A stretch of 64,000 nucleotides of DNA from VRUE01 sp963814915 (GTDB lineage Bacteria; Actinomycetota; Thermoleophilia; Solirubrobacterales; 70-9). The notes beneath the pieces were generated by a model that worked only from the letters and a program-made list of their open reading frames with translations, was not told the DNA's origin and made no database searches. Made by a program: the position numbers and the translations under genes. Shown one piece after another: positions 50,814 through 60,220 of this stretch. The stretch covers positions 744,001 to 808,000 of the forward strand of contig CAWFEI010000005.1 in NCBI GenBank assembly GCA_963814915.1. Direction: 5' to 3'. Positions within the stretch are counted from its first letter, which is position 1. The number at the start of each line of letters is the position of its first letter.

Positions 50814-52116
50814 CGGCGTCGCGCGCGGTCAGATCGTCGTAGGACTCGCGGCGCACGACCAGGCGCGCGTCGCCGTCGCGGCAGAAGACGACAGGTGGGC
50901 GGGTGACGCCGTTGTAGTTGCTCGCCATCGCGTGGCCGTAGGCGCCGGTGGCCGGGGTGACGAGAACGTCGCCGACCGCCGGGGCGGCGAGCGTCGCATC
51001 GCGGACGATCACGTCGCCGGACTCGCAGTGCATCCCCGCGATCGTCGCCGTCGTGTCGGGGACGGCGCCGGCCCGGTCCGCGATCAGCGCCTCATACCGG
51101 GAGCCGTAGAGCATCGGGCGAAGGTTGTCGGACATGCCGCCGTCGACGGCGACGTAGGTGCGCACGCCGGGGATCTCCTTGACCGTGCCGAGGCGATAGG
51201 CGGTGAGGCCGGCGTTGCCGACCAGCGAACGCCCTGGCTCGATCAGGATCCGCACGTCCTCGCCGAAGACCTCGGCGACCCCGGCGGCCTTGACCTCGAC
51301 GTAGGAGTCGACCGAGGGCGGCTCGTCCTCCGCCGTGTAGGCGATGCCGAGCCCGCCGCCGACGTTGACCACCCGGCACCAGTCCCCGGCCAGCTCGCCG
51401 AGCGCGCGGATCGCCAGCGTGTAGGGCTCGAGCTCGAAGATCTGCGAGCCGATGTGGGCGTGCAGGCCGACGAGATTGAGCGCGTCGGAGGCCAGCGCGC
51501 GCTCGATCGCGCGCGCCGCCAGGCCGTCCTCGATCCCGAAGCCGAACTTGGAATCGAGCTGGCCGGTGGTGATGTAATCGTGGGTCGAGGGCTTGATCCC
51601 GGGCGTGACCCGGATCAGCACGTCCTGCGGTTCGTCGAGCAACCGCTCGCAGCGCTCGATCTCGTCGAAGGAGTCGACGATCAGGTGGCCGACGCCGGCG
51701 CGAGCGGCGAAGCGGATCTCCTCGTCGCTCTTGTTGTTGCCGTGCATGTGGATGCGGGCCGGATCGAACCCGGCGCGCAGCGCCATGTGCAACTCGCCGC
51801 CGGAAGCGACATCGACCGAGAGCCCCTCCTCGGCGAAGAGCCGGTAGGCCGCGGTGCAGGGGAAGGCCTTGCTGGCGAAGAGGACTTCGAAGTCGCGCCC
51901 GCGCCGCTCGAAGGCCTGCTTGTAGGCGCGTGCCCGCGAGCGCATCTCGTCTTCGGCGTAGATGTAGGCCGGGGTCCCGAACTCGGCCGCCAGGTCGACG
52001 ACGTCACAGCCGGCGATCTCGAGGTGGCCGCGCTCGTTGACGCGGCTGCCGTCCGGGTAGACCGGCGAGCCCGCGATCGGGTCCGCAACCGCACCTGCCT
52101 GTCCGCGCTCGGGCAT
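50806..52116 (-). CDS. lysA: Diaminopimelate decarboxylase
   Basis: PLP enzyme making lysine from meso-diaminopimelate, 436 residues. PLP lysine in LFASKAFPC, VGLHAHIGSQIFE, GGGLGIAY and the dimer-interface MHCESGD with late GAYGHAMASNYNG are all present. I start at the ATG at 52116, just before family similarity begins; the open frame above it runs antisense through another gene. First gene of the aspartate-family run, which couples lysine and threonine synthesis. Confidence 0.95.
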   Translation of the reverse strand: MPERGQAGAVADPIAGSPVYPDGSRVNERGHLEIAGCDVVDLAAEFGTPAYIYAEDEMRSRARAYKQAFERRGRDFEVLFASKAFPCTAAYRLFAEEGLSVDVASGGELHMALRAGFDPARIHMHGNNKSDEEIRFAARAGVGHLIVDSFDEIERCERLLDEPQDVLIRVTPGIKPSTHDYITTGQLDSKFGFGIEDGLAARAIERALASDALNLVGLHAHIGSQIFELEPYTLAIRALGELAGDWCRVVNVGGGLGIAYTAEDEPPSVDSYVEVKAAGVAEVFGEDVRILIEPGRSLVGNAGLTAYRLGTVKEIPGVRTYVAVDGGMSDNLRPMLYGSRYEALIADRAGAVPDTTATIAGMHCESGDVIVRDATLAAPAVGDVLVTPATGAYGHAMASNYNGVTRPPVVFCRDGDARLVVRRESYDDLTARDADG

Positions 52117-52162
52117 CGGACGGCATTGTGACGGTAGGGGCCGGTAGAAGGCGCGCGCTCGG

Positions 52163-52873
52163 CTAGTGACCGCCGCCGCGCAGCCCGCCCACCGTTTCCT
52201 GGGCTTTTTCGACAGTTTTGTCGACCGTCTTGCCGACGGTCGATTCGGAGCCCGCGACCCCGTCGACGACTTCTTCGGTGGCCTTGGTGACGCCGGTGTC
52301 GCCGAGCGCCCCCCCGGTTGCTTGGTCGATCCCGGAGACCGCGTCGTCGACCGTGCTCGTCGCGGTATGCGAGGGCGAGGATGTGACGTTGCCGCCGCCG
52401 GAGGGTTTGGCTTTGGCGGTGCCGCCGCCCGAGCCGCCGCCGCTCGATGCCGAACCGCCCGAGCTGCCGGAGCCCGGGGACGGGGTAGGCGACCCCGCCG
52501 TGCCCCCACCGCCACCCGGCAAGGCCGCTTCCCCGCCGGGCGCCGCGGCAACCGGCGCGCCGCCGGGGGCCGCGCCGACGCGGGGCGAGCCCGAGCCGCC
52601 GCCGCGGACGCCGGAGCTGTGCCGGGCGCCTTCGCCGGGGGCACCGGAAGCCGAGGCGCCCCGACCGGATCCGCCGGGCGTTAGGCCTGGTGCGATCGGA
52701 CGAGCCGGAGCGACCGAGCTCGAATCCGTGCCGGAACCGCCACCGAGCGCAACCAACGGCCAGTCTTGCAATGCCTGAAGGGACACGAGCACAACAAAGG
52801 CGACTACCGCCGCAGCGATCAAGCCAGTTGCGGAAACCGCACCAACGAGGTAAGTGTGAGCCTGGCGAATCAT
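52163..52873 (-). CDS. Gly/Ser/Ala-rich single-pass membrane protein
   Basis: 236 residues: one membrane helix at about 10-33, a long Gly/Ser/Pro/Ala-rich region (about 45-160), then a C-terminal amphipathic helical part with repeats of T-V-x-K-T-V-x-K (for example TVGKTVDKTVEKAQETVGGL). A strong AGGAGG ribosome site precedes the ATG at 52873, supporting reality despite low complexity. Probably a cell-envelope spacer or anchor. It lies downstream of the M23 peptidase, preceded by a short AT-rich gap at 52890-52940. No family recognised. Confidence 0.7.
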   Translation of the reverse strand: MIRQAHTYLVGAVSATGLIAAAVVAFVVLVSLQALQDWPLVALGGGSGTDSSSVAPARPIAPGLTPGGSGRGASASGAPGEGARHSSGVRGGGSGSPRVGAAPGGAPVAAAPGGEAALPGGGGGTAGSPTPSPGSGSSGGSASSGGGSGGGTAKAKPSGGGNVTSSPSHTATSTVDDAVSGIDQATGGALGDTGVTKATEEVVDGVAGSESTVGKTVDKTVEKAQETVGGLRGGGH

Positions 52874-52946
52874 CGGCTACCTCCTACCCATAGATTCGCA
52901 TCCTGCTTCGACTAATTCAATTCTTAATAATTTTAGGTAGTGAGGG

Positions 52947-54119
52947 CTAGAGATAGCCCAGTGGATCGGTCGGCGCACCGGCGATCCGCACCTCGAAATG
53001 GAGGTGATCGCCGAAACAGTGGCCGGTGCAGCCGACGTAGCCGATCACGTCGCCCTGGGAGACGCTCTGCCCGGCGCCCACGGCGAAGGAGGACTGGTGG
53101 GCGTAACAGGTCTGCAGCCCACCGCCGTGGTCGAGGCAGGTGAAGTTTCCGTAGCCGCCGCTTTCGGCTTCGCCCTGCTGCAGCACGACCGAGCCGGAGG
53201 CGGCGGCGCGGATCGGCGTGCCCGCCGGAACGGCGATGTCGATGCCCTCGTGCATCCGCCCCCAGCGCATGCCGAAGCCCGAGACGACCGGGCCGTCGAC
53301 CGGCCAGATGAACTGCCCCGAGCCCTGGCGGATCGGGCCGGCCGGGAGCGGCGCCGAGGCGCTGGCGCTGAGCTGGGCGGCGAGCTCGGCCTGGATCTCG
53401 GCGACGGAGCCCTCGAGGTCGCTCTCGACGCTGTTGACTTTGCCCAGCGCCTGCTCACGGTCGCGGCGCGCCGCGACCAGCTGGGTCTGGTGCCGCTGTA
53501 CGGCAGAGCGGGCGCTCGCCAGCGCCTGCTCTTCGGCGGCGATCGCGTCGCGGGCCGATTCGATCCGGTCCTTGGCCGAGCGCAGCCGGGCGACGGTGCT
53601 CTTCACCTGGTCGCGCAGCTCGCGGACCCGCGAGACGACCGCTTCGTCGAGCCCGTTGATCCGGTTCAGGTACTCGGTGCGGTTGACCAGCTCGTCGTAG
53701 CCGCCGGCTTCGACCAGAACGTTGAGGATGTCCGGGGTGCCCGCCTCGTAGATCGCGACGAGGCGGTCGCGCAATGCGACCAGCGCCCGCCTCAGGTGGG
53801 CGCGGACGATCGCGAGGTGCTTCTTGGCCACATCGAGCTCGGCGACCGCGTCGTCGAGCTCGGCCTGCTTGGCGTCGAGCCGCGCGCGCACTTCGGCCTC
53901 CTGCGAGCGCAGCGCGGCGACCTCGGTGGTCAGCCGCTCGATCCGCTTGCGGTAGCGCGAGATCGTCGTCGTCAGGACGCCCTTGCGCTCGCGAACCTTC
54001 GAAAGCTTCGCTTCCTTGGCGCCGAGCTTCGATTCGAGATCTTTGGCAGGCGCGACCGCGGGGATCAGCAGCACCAAAAAAGCCGCAGCAGTAGCCGCGG
54101 CCGAGAAAATCTTCAGCAT
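52947..54119 (-). CDS. Secreted M23 (LytM) peptidase with coiled-coil, EnvC/NlpD-like
   Basis: 390 residues. Signal peptide (LVLLIPAVAPAKD), then two long coiled coils (about 28-110 and 165-240) as in EnvC, then an M23 domain (about 285-390) with HEGIDIAVPAGTP, YAHQSSFAVGAGQSVSQGD and HLHFEVR supplying zinc and catalytic residues. Likely cuts peptidoglycan or activates amidases at division. ATG at 54119 is chosen for the signal peptide; the longer frame above is antisense to the next gene. Confidence 0.9.
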   Translation of the reverse strand: MLKIFSAAATAAAFLVLLIPAVAPAKDLESKLGAKEAKLSKVRERKGVLTTTISRYRKRIERLTTEVAALRSQEAEVRARLDAKQAELDDAVAELDVAKKHLAIVRAHLRRALVALRDRLVAIYEAGTPDILNVLVEAGGYDELVNRTEYLNRINGLDEAVVSRVRELRDQVKSTVARLRSAKDRIESARDAIAAEEQALASARSAVQRHQTQLVAARRDREQALGKVNSVESDLEGSVAEIQAELAAQLSASASAPLPAGPIRQGSGQFIWPVDGPVVSGFGMRWGRMHEGIDIAVPAGTPIRAAASGSVVLQQGEAESGGYGNFTCLDHGGGLQTCYAHQSSFAVGAGQSVSQGDVIGYVGCTGHCFGDHLHFEVRIAGAPTDPLGYL

Positions 54120-54175
54120 CGCTGGAAAGCTAGCGAGACTTACCTCTTCGTCGTGCAATCGCGCTTGCGGGGCGC

Positions 54176-55444
54176 TTACGCAGCTACGGGCTCCTTCGCC
54201 GCGGCCTTCTCGGCCTCGGCGACGACTTCGGCCGCGTAGCCGAGGCGCTCGCCGTATTCGCGTGCCTGCATGCGGGAGATGACCATGCGCTGGATCTCGG
54301 CCGTGCCCTCGAACAGCTGGTAGATCTTGGCGTCGCGGAAGAACTTCTCCAGCGGCAGCTCGGGTGACCAGGCATCGGGGCCGACGAGATCCATCAGGGT
54401 CGTCGTCGCCCACATCGTCACGTCACCGGCCTTGAGCTTGGACATCGAGCCCTGGCCACCGCGCATCGGGATGCCGTTGCGGCCCATCCAGGCGGCGCGC
54501 TGGACCAGCAGGCGGGCGGCTTCGATCTCGGTGGCGACATCGGCGAGCGTCTGCTGGATGCGCTGCGTCTGCAGCAGCGGCGTGCCGCCCTCCGACTGCC
54601 CGTCGAGGTGCTCGAGCGTCGCCTCGTAGGCGGCCTGGGCGATGCCGAGCGCCGAGGCGCCGACCAGCGGCCGGGTGATCTCGAAGGTCGCCAGCGCGTC
54701 GGCGCCGCGCGACTTCTTTCCTTCGCGCCCGCGCTGCAGCTTCTTCTCCAGCTTCTCTTCCCCGCCGAGCAGGTTCTCGGCCGGGATGCGGCAGTCCTCG
54801 AGGACGATCTCCGCGGTGTGCGATGCGCGGATGCCGAGCTTGGACTCCTTCTTGCCCTGGCTGAGGCCGGGCGTGTCCTTGCCGATCACGAAGGAAGCCT
54901 GGCCGCGCGTGCCGAGGCTGGGGTCGACGGTGGCGACGACGACATGGACGTCGGCGATGCCGCCGTTGGTGATGAAGACCTTGGTGCCGTCGAGGACCCA
55001 CTCGTCACCGTCGCGCTTGGCGGTCGTCTTGAGGCTCTTGACGTCGGAGCCGGCCTGCGGCTCGGTGACCGCGTAGGCGCCGAGCTTGACCTCGTCGCCG
55101 GCGCCGAAGCACTCCGGCACCCAGCGCGCGATCTGCTCCGGGGTGCCCGAGGAGGCGATGCCGGCGGCGGCGAGCCCCGAGCCGGAGATCGCCAGAGCGA
55201 TCCCGGCGCAGCCCCAGTGGAACTCCTCGGCCGAAATCACCTGCATCTGGCCGTCGGCGTCCGAGGCGGAGCGCTGGATCGCCTCGAGGCCCTGGAAGCC
55301 CTGTTTGCGAGCCTCCTTGATGACCCCCCACGGCGTGCTCTCGTCTTCGTCGTGCTTGCGGGCGGCGGGACGGATCACATCGCGCGCGAAGGCCCGGGCG
55401 CGATCTTTGTACTCCTGCTGCTCGTCGTTCAGTGCGAAATCCAT
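54176..55444 (-). CDS. Acyl-CoA dehydrogenase
   Basis: 422-residue FAD enzyme of fatty-acid or acyl-CoA oxidation. LGAYAVTEPQAGSDVKSLKT, WVLDGTKVFITNGG and a C-terminal QLFEGTAEIQRMVISR mark the family; the cofactor and substrate regions are complete. An insertion with KLEKKLQRGREGKKSRG in mid-protein is unusual. ATG at 55444 is the family start. A TTGACT-N4-AGTCAA palindrome sits 38 bases upstream, shared with the thiolase operon, indicating TetR-type control. Confidence 0.92.
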   Translation of the reverse strand: MDFALNDEQQEYKDRARAFARDVIRPAARKHDEDESTPWGVIKEARKQGFQGLEAIQRSASDADGQMQVISAEEFHWGCAGIALAISGSGLAAAGIASSGTPEQIARWVPECFGAGDEVKLGAYAVTEPQAGSDVKSLKTTAKRDGDEWVLDGTKVFITNGGIADVHVVVATVDPSLGTRGQASFVIGKDTPGLSQGKKESKLGIRASHTAEIVLEDCRIPAENLLGGEEKLEKKLQRGREGKKSRGADALATFEITRPLVGASALGIAQAAYEATLEHLDGQSEGGTPLLQTQRIQQTLADVATEIEAARLLVQRAAWMGRNGIPMRGGQGSMSKLKAGDVTMWATTTLMDLVGPDAWSPELPLEKFFRDAKIYQLFEGTAEIQRMVISRMQAREYGERLGYAAEVVAEAEKAAAKEPVAA

Positions 55445-55481
55445 CCGTCCCCCTCGTCGAAGCACTCACTTTTTCGGTTGA

Positions 55482-55497
55482 TTGACTGGTCAGTCAA
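55482..55497. promoter_or_regulatory. TetR-type operator palindrome upstream of acyl-CoA dehydrogenase
   Basis: TTGACTGGTCAGTCAA: arms TTGACT and AGTCAA, spacer GGTC. Outer bases GGTTGA...TCAACC extend the symmetry. 14 of 16 bases match 62642-62657, the site in front of the thiolase gene. It lies between this gene and the divergent cell-wall-binding protein. Confidence 0.6.
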
Positions 55498-55566
55498 CCC
55501 GGCATCCGGAGTTTAGCTGACCGACCAGCCAGCCCGGCGGGATCGGGAACCGTCTAGCCTGCCGCC

Positions 55567-56898
55567 GTGGCACTCAAGGAGCGGCCGATCAACGCGGACC
55601 TGCCGCCGGCGGGGGCGGGAGACCGCCCGTCGACAGGCGGGAAGAAGAAGCGACCGCCGGCGCCCCCGAAGCGGAAGCGCAAGCCGATACCGGCGGCGCT
55701 GAAGGCGATCGCCGCGCTCTTCTTGCTCGCCGTCGTCTTCATCCTCGCGGCGATCCTCGGCGGCGGCGGGGGCGGAGGTGGCAACGACACGGCTGAAAGC
55801 CCGGCGCCGGTCAGCGCAGCGCCCAGCACCCCTGCCGAGGCGCCCGCCGCCCAGACGCCGGAGCAGCTCGGCTACCCGGCATTCGCGACGGCGAACACGA
55901 CCAGGGTCGGTGGCGCCGACCCTGCCTCGACCGCCGCCGCCGTCGCACTCGCCGCCTACCCGTCCGCGAAGCCCTCGCAACGACCCGCGGCGGTGGTCGT
56001 CGCCGACGCCGACGACTGGCGCACGGCGGTCGCCGCCGCTGTCCTGACCGCGGCGCCCGTCGGCGCGCCGGTGCTGATCTCCGCGGCGGATGGGATCCCC
56101 GAGCCGACCTCGGAAGCCCTCGACGCTCTCGACCCGCAGGGAGGCAAGGCGACCGGCGGCGCGCAGGCATTCGTCCTCGGCGCGGCCGACGCCCCGGCGG
56201 ATATGCGGACGAGGCGGGTCGGCGCCGGGGCCACCTCCGGCGCCGCGAAGATCGCCGCGCTGCGCGAAAGGCTCACCGGCGCGCCGCCGAAGCACTTCGT
56301 CGTCGCCGCAAGCGCAAACCCGGCCCTGGCGATGCCCGCCGCGGCCTGGGCGGCCCGCTCGGGCGACCCGGTTCTGTTCACCGGGCCGGCCAAGCTCAGC
56401 AAGCCGACCGCGAAGGCGCTGAAGGCGCATCCCGACACTCCGGTCTACGTGCTCGGGCCGTCGTCGGCGATCTCCTCGGGGGTCGTGCGTGAAATCGGCA
56501 AGGCCGGCGGCCGGGTGCGCCGCGTCTCGGGCGAGGACGCGGTCGGCAACGCGATCGAATTCGCCCGCTATTCCGACGGCGGCTTCGGCTGGGACATCAA
56601 CGACCCCGGCCACGGCTTCGTCGTCTCCCGCGCCACCGAGCCGCTCGACGCGGCCGCGGCGGCGGCGCTTTCGGCCAACGGGACATGGGGGCCGCTGCTG
56701 CTGAGCGACGCTGCGGATACGCTCCCGGATGCGCTGCGCGGATACCTGCTCGACGTCAAGCCGGGCTACACCACCAACCCGACGCGCGCCTTCTACAACC
56801 ACGTTTGGGTGATCGGAGACCAGGAGGCCATCAACGTGAACCAGCAAGCCGAAATCGACGAGTTGGCGGCGCTGACGCAGATCGGCGGAGAACGGTGA
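55567..56898 (+). CDS. Membrane-anchored cell-wall-binding-repeat 2 (CWB2-like) protein
   Basis: 443 residues. A basic, Pro/Lys-rich cytoplasmic start (about 1-45), one membrane helix (about 46-65), a poly-Gly/Ala/Pro linker, then CWB2-like repeats from about residue 105 onward (TTRVGGADPASTAAAVALAA, AAPVGAPVLISAADGIPEPT, DTPVYVLGPSSAISSGVVRE). Likely sits on the outer face and binds cell-wall polymer. Starts at GTG. Its stop overlaps the GTG of the next small gene. Confidence 0.82.
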   Translation: MALKERPINADLPPAGAGDRPSTGGKKKRPPAPPKRKRKPIPAALKAIAALFLLAVVFILAAILGGGGGGGGNDTAESPAPVSAAPSTPAEAPAAQTPEQLGYPAFATANTTRVGGADPASTAAAVALAAYPSAKPSQRPAAVVVADADDWRTAVAAAVLTAAPVGAPVLISAADGIPEPTSEALDALDPQGGKATGGAQAFVLGAADAPADMRTRRVGAGATSGAAKIAALRERLTGAPPKHFVVAASANPALAMPAAAWAARSGDPVLFTGPAKLSKPTAKALKAHPDTPVYVLGPSSAISSGVVREIGKAGGRVRRVSGEDAVGNAIEFARYSDGGFGWDINDPGHGFVVSRATEPLDAAAAAALSANGTWGPLLLSDAADTLPDALRGYLLDVKPGYTTNPTRAFYNHVWVIGDQEAINVNQQAEIDELAALTQIGGER

Positions 56899-57147
56899 GC
56901 GAGGCGGAGAGCCCGGACCTGTTGGGCGGCGGGCACGAGGTCACCGTCGAGGACGTCCGCGCCCTCGCGGGGCCGTCCACCCCCCACTTCGCCCTGCAGG
57001 TGCGCAACCGCATCCAGCGCCTGATCGAGCCGCTGCCGGCCGACCACCCGGCGCGGGCGGAAGGCGAGCGCAAGATCGCCCAGCTCGAAGCAGCTCGCCG
57101 AGCACAGCGGCGACCCGCGCGGCACGATGGGCATCGGGCGCCACTGA
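56895..57147 (+). pseudogene. Small helical protein, frameshifted
   Basis: About 83 residues when one extra base near 57089 is removed: frame one reads VTVEDVRALAGPSTPHFALQ and a helix to QLE, then the next frame continues QLAEHSGDPRGTMGIGRH to a TGA at 57145-57147. That stop overlaps the ATG of the metallo-hydrolase gene. The matched stop/start overlap shows that the second frame is the real end. Not a family that I recognise; probable sequence error. Confidence 0.6.
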
Positions 57148-57819
57148 TGAAGCAGATGGCGCCGGGAGTCTGGCGGCTGAAGGAACGGCCGCTGCCGACG
57201 ATCAACATCTACCTGGCCGAGGACGTGCTGATCGACGCCGGCCGCACCTGGGACCGACGCCGCGTCTTCGCCGAGATCGAGGGTCGCGAGATCTCGCTGC
57301 TCGCCCTGACCCACGCCCACCCCGACCACCAGGGCGTCGCCAAGGACGTCTGCGAAGCGCGGGGCATCCCGCTCGCCTGCCACGCCGATGACGTCGACGC
57401 GATGGAGGGGCGCCGGCCACTGCAGGAGGCGGCACCGCGGCCACCTGGTCAACCGCGATGATCCGCAGCCATCTGGGAGGGGCCGCCCCACAAGGTCGAC
57501 CGCGTGCTGAACGAGGGCGACGAGGTCGCCGGCTTCCGCGTCGATCCACGCCCCCGGCCACGCCCGCGGCGAGGTGATCTTCTTCCGCGAGTCCGACCGG
57601 GTGGCGATCTGCGGCGACGTGATCCGCAACCTCAGCTACGCGACCTACCGGCCGATGCTCGCCGAGCCGCCCGAGATCTTCACCTACGACCCGGCCGAGA
57701 ACCGCCGCTCGATCCGCAAGCTCGCCGACCTCAATCCATCGCTGATCCTGCCCGGCCACGGCCCGGCGATGACCGACATCGCCGCGTTCGAGCGCTTCGT
57801 CGCCGCCCTGCCCGCGTAG
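57147..57819 (+). pseudogene. MBL-fold metallo-hydrolase, several frameshifts
   Basis: A metallo-beta-lactamase-fold hydrolase of about 224 residues if repaired. Frame one gives the start WRLKERPLPTINIYLAEDVL and the metal motif THAHPDHQG (His56, His58, Asp60, His61). Later frames give WEGPPHKVDRVLNEGDEVAG and APGHARGEVIFFRESDRVAI and finally CGDVIRN and LPGHGPAMTD to a TAG at 57819. At least three indels break it, one of them near 57545. Substrate unknown; glyoxalase-II-like hydrolases look similar. Confidence 0.75.
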
Positions 57820-57829
57820 AATCGACGCG

Positions 57830-58039
57830 ATGTCCGACGAAGCGATCGAGCACGGCTTCAAGGAGGGCGACAAGGTCTGGGTCGAGGACGGCGACGGCAG
57901 GCACCACCCCGGGATCTTCGTCGGCAACAACGAAGCCTCCGGCTGGTTCGGCGGCGGGCCCAGCGCCTACGTCGCCCACCCCGAGGCCCACCAGGCCGAG
58001 GTCGTGTCGATCTTCCGCATCACCCCGCGCGACGAGTAG
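57830..58039 (+). CDS. Small hypothetical protein
   Basis: 69 intact residues, acidic, probably a small beta-barrel of SH3-like type (FKEGDKVWVEDGDGRHHPGI then YVAHPEAHQAEVVSIFRI). No family recognised. It starts 11 bases after the broken metallo-hydrolase gene on the same strand and converges on the LLM-oxidoreductase gene. Its intactness contrasts with its frameshifted neighbours. Confidence 0.7.
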   Translation: MSDEAIEHGFKEGDKVWVEDGDGRHHPGIFVGNNEASGWFGGGPSAYVAHPEAHQAEVVSIFRITPRDE

Positions 58040-58053
58040 CCGCGCGGCGCCGA

Positions 58054-59081
58054 TCAAGCCGCGGGGCCGAAGGCGTCGATCAGGCGGTTCTGGTACTCGC
58101 TCAGCTCCTCGGGGGAGATGAAGTAGGTCGGCGGGGTGAGGAAGAGGCCGTCGGCGCGCTCGGCGGTCGCCTCGACCCGGGCGCGGACCTTGTCGAGCGG
58201 GCCGGCGGCGCAGTAGGCGTCGACCATCTCGTCGCTGATCGCAGCCGGGACGGCGGCGAGGTCGCCGCGGCGGAAGGCCTCGCCGGCGGCGACGGCGTTG
58301 TCGGCGAAGCCGTGCAGCTCCCAGAGCGGCATGTAGGTCTTGACCGTGGCGTAGAAGGAGATCGTGCGGCGGGCCATCTCGATCGCCCGCGCCTCGTCGT
58401 CGTCGATCGCGCAGCAGACGGTCGGCAGGTAGTCGAAGCTCGCGCGCTCGCGGCCGGAGCGCTTCAGCCCCTCCTCGAAGGAGGAGACGACGACCTCGTC
58501 GATCCAGCGCAGGCTCTGGATCGGGTGGCCGATCAGCCCGTCGGCGACGTCGCCGGCCATCCGGCACATGCCCCCCTGCACGCCGGCCGTGTAGATCGGC
58601 ACCGACTCGCGCGGCGCCGGGTGCGGGCGCACCCAGCCCTTGATGTCGATGTCGTAGTAGGAGCCCTCGAAGCGGATCGGCTCGCCCGCCCCGGCCTGCT
58701 GCATGATCAGCCGCGTCGCCTCGATCGCCTCGCGCAGGTGCGGCGCCGGCTTGCCGTACTCGGCGTTGTGCCAGGTTTCGTTCAGCCGCTTGACTCCCGA
58801 GCCGAGCCCGAGCCGGAAGCGGCCGCCCGACATCTCGTCGATGTCGAGCGCCGAGACGGCGAGGATGAAGGGGCTGCGGGTGAAGGCCCAGGCGATCCCG
58901 GTGGCGATCCCGATCTTCTCGGTGCGCCCGGCCAGGTAGGCGGCCTGGGTGACCGAGGAGCGGAACAGCTCCGGCGCCCAGACGCACTCGACGCCGGCCG
59001 CTCGGCGCGCTTCGCCTCCGCCTCGAGGTCGGCGACGGTGGTGCCGATCGCGGCGACCGAGATGCGGTCGAGCGCGGCCAA
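58054..59081 (-). pseudogene. LLM-class (F420-type luciferase-like) oxidoreductase, one frameshift
   Basis: About 342 residues if one missing base near 59002 is restored (total length is 3n+2). From the TTG at 59081 the first frame reads ALDRISVAAIGTTVADLEAE; the next frame continues AAGVECVWAPELFRSSVTQ, IGIATGIAWAF and GRFRLGLGSGVKR, typical of bacterial luciferase-like monooxygenases that use F420H2 or FMN. The C-terminal part is intact. It follows the acyl-CoA dehydrogenase gene; a long open frame fusing the two is a frameshift artefact. Confidence 0.8.
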
Positions 59082-59083
59082 GC

Positions 59084-60213
59084 TCAGGCCGGCGCCGCGG
59101 CCGGCTGCCTCGGCGAGGACGAGGTCGGCGACCCGCTCGCGGTGCCAGCTCGCGGTCGCCGAAGGTCGCCGCGTTGGCCTTGCCGCGCTTGAGGAAGAAG
59201 TGCAGGTCGTGCTCCCAGGTGAAGCCGATCCCGCCGTGCACCTGGATCGAGGCGTCGGGCACGCGCCAGCCGGCGTCGGAGGCGTAGGCCTTGGCCATCG
59301 AGGCGGCCAGCGGCAGCGACTCGGGCTCGGCGTCGGCCGCCCAGGCGGCGCCGTAGACGGCCGAGCGCGAGTTCTCGGTCTCCAGCAGCATCTGCGCGCA
59401 GCGGTGCGAGACCGCCTGGTAGGCGCCGATCGGGCGGCCGAACTGCTGGCGGTCCTTGGCGTACTCGACCGCCATCTCCATCGTCCGCTGGGCGACCCCG
59501 GTCGACTCGGCGGCGATCGCCGTGCAGGCGCGCCAGAGCACCGGCAGGTAATCCGCCTGGCCGCCGGCGAGCGTCGCCTCGGGCGCCACGCGGACGCCGT
59601 CGAAGCGCACCGAGTAGAGGCGGCGGGTGAGGTCGATCGACTTCTCGGGCGGTGACGGTGACGCCCTCGGCGTCGCGCTCGACCAGGTGGCGGCGGCCGT
59701 CGGCGGTGGCGACGACGAGGAAGTCGGCGCTCGCCGCGTCCATCACCAGCACCTTCTCGCCGTCGAGGACGACGCCGTCGCCGTCCTCCCTCGGCCTCCA
59801 TGCCGAAATCGCCGATCGTCGCGCTGCCGCCGGCCTCGAAGAGGGCGATCGTGCCGCGCTTCTCGCCGCTCGCCAGCGGCGCCAGCCAGCGCTCGCGCTG
59901 CGCGTCGTCGCCGACCGTCGCCAGGACCAGGCCGGCGACCGTGTTCGAGAGCAGCGGCGAGGGGGCGAGCGCGTAGCCCATCTCCTCGAAGAGGACCGCG
60001 AGGTCGACGATGCCGAGGCCCTGGCCGCCCCACTCCTCGGGCAGCGCCAGGCCGGGCCAGCCGAGCTCGGCCATCTCGCGCCAGTCGGAGTCCTCGAAGC
60101 CGTGCTCGCTCTCGGCCAGCTCGCGGATCCGCTCCGATTTGTAGCGGGACGGCGAGGAACTCCTTGGCGGTCGACTTGATCGCCTGCTGCTCGTCGGTGA
60201 GGTCGAAGTACAT
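59084..60213 (-). pseudogene. Acyl-CoA dehydrogenase, five frameshifts
   Basis: Repaired by removing five single bases it encodes about 374 residues. Fragments in order: TDEQQAIKSTAKEFLA; RIRELAESEHGFEDSDWREM and PGLALPEEWGGQGLGIVDLA; GEKVLVMDAASADFLVV; LYSVRFDGVRVAPEATLAGG with AVEYAKDRQQFGRPIGAYQA; and HRERVADLVLAE, ending QPAAAPA. The length of 1130 bases (3n+2) agrees with five insertions. All fragments are well conserved with no internal stop in the right frame, which favours sequence errors over decay. Confidence 0.8.
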
Positions 60214-60220
60214 GGCGTAC

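Noticed and set aside
52380..52680. Repetitive GC-rich DNA that looks like a short repeat array
   Set aside because: It is the coding region for Gly/Ser/Pro-rich low-complexity sequence with no constant repeat unit or spacers, so not CRISPR or tandem repeat.
55745..55790. G-rich run that could form a quadruplex
   Set aside because: It encodes a poly-Gly linker after the membrane helix in the cell-wall-binding protein; codon need explains it.
58054..59610. Apparent fusion of acyl-CoA dehydrogenase with a luciferase-like oxidoreductase
   Set aside because: The joint is out-of-frame nonsense (Arg/Pro-rich). Separate starts and stops at 59081-59084 fit two genes broken by frameshifts.
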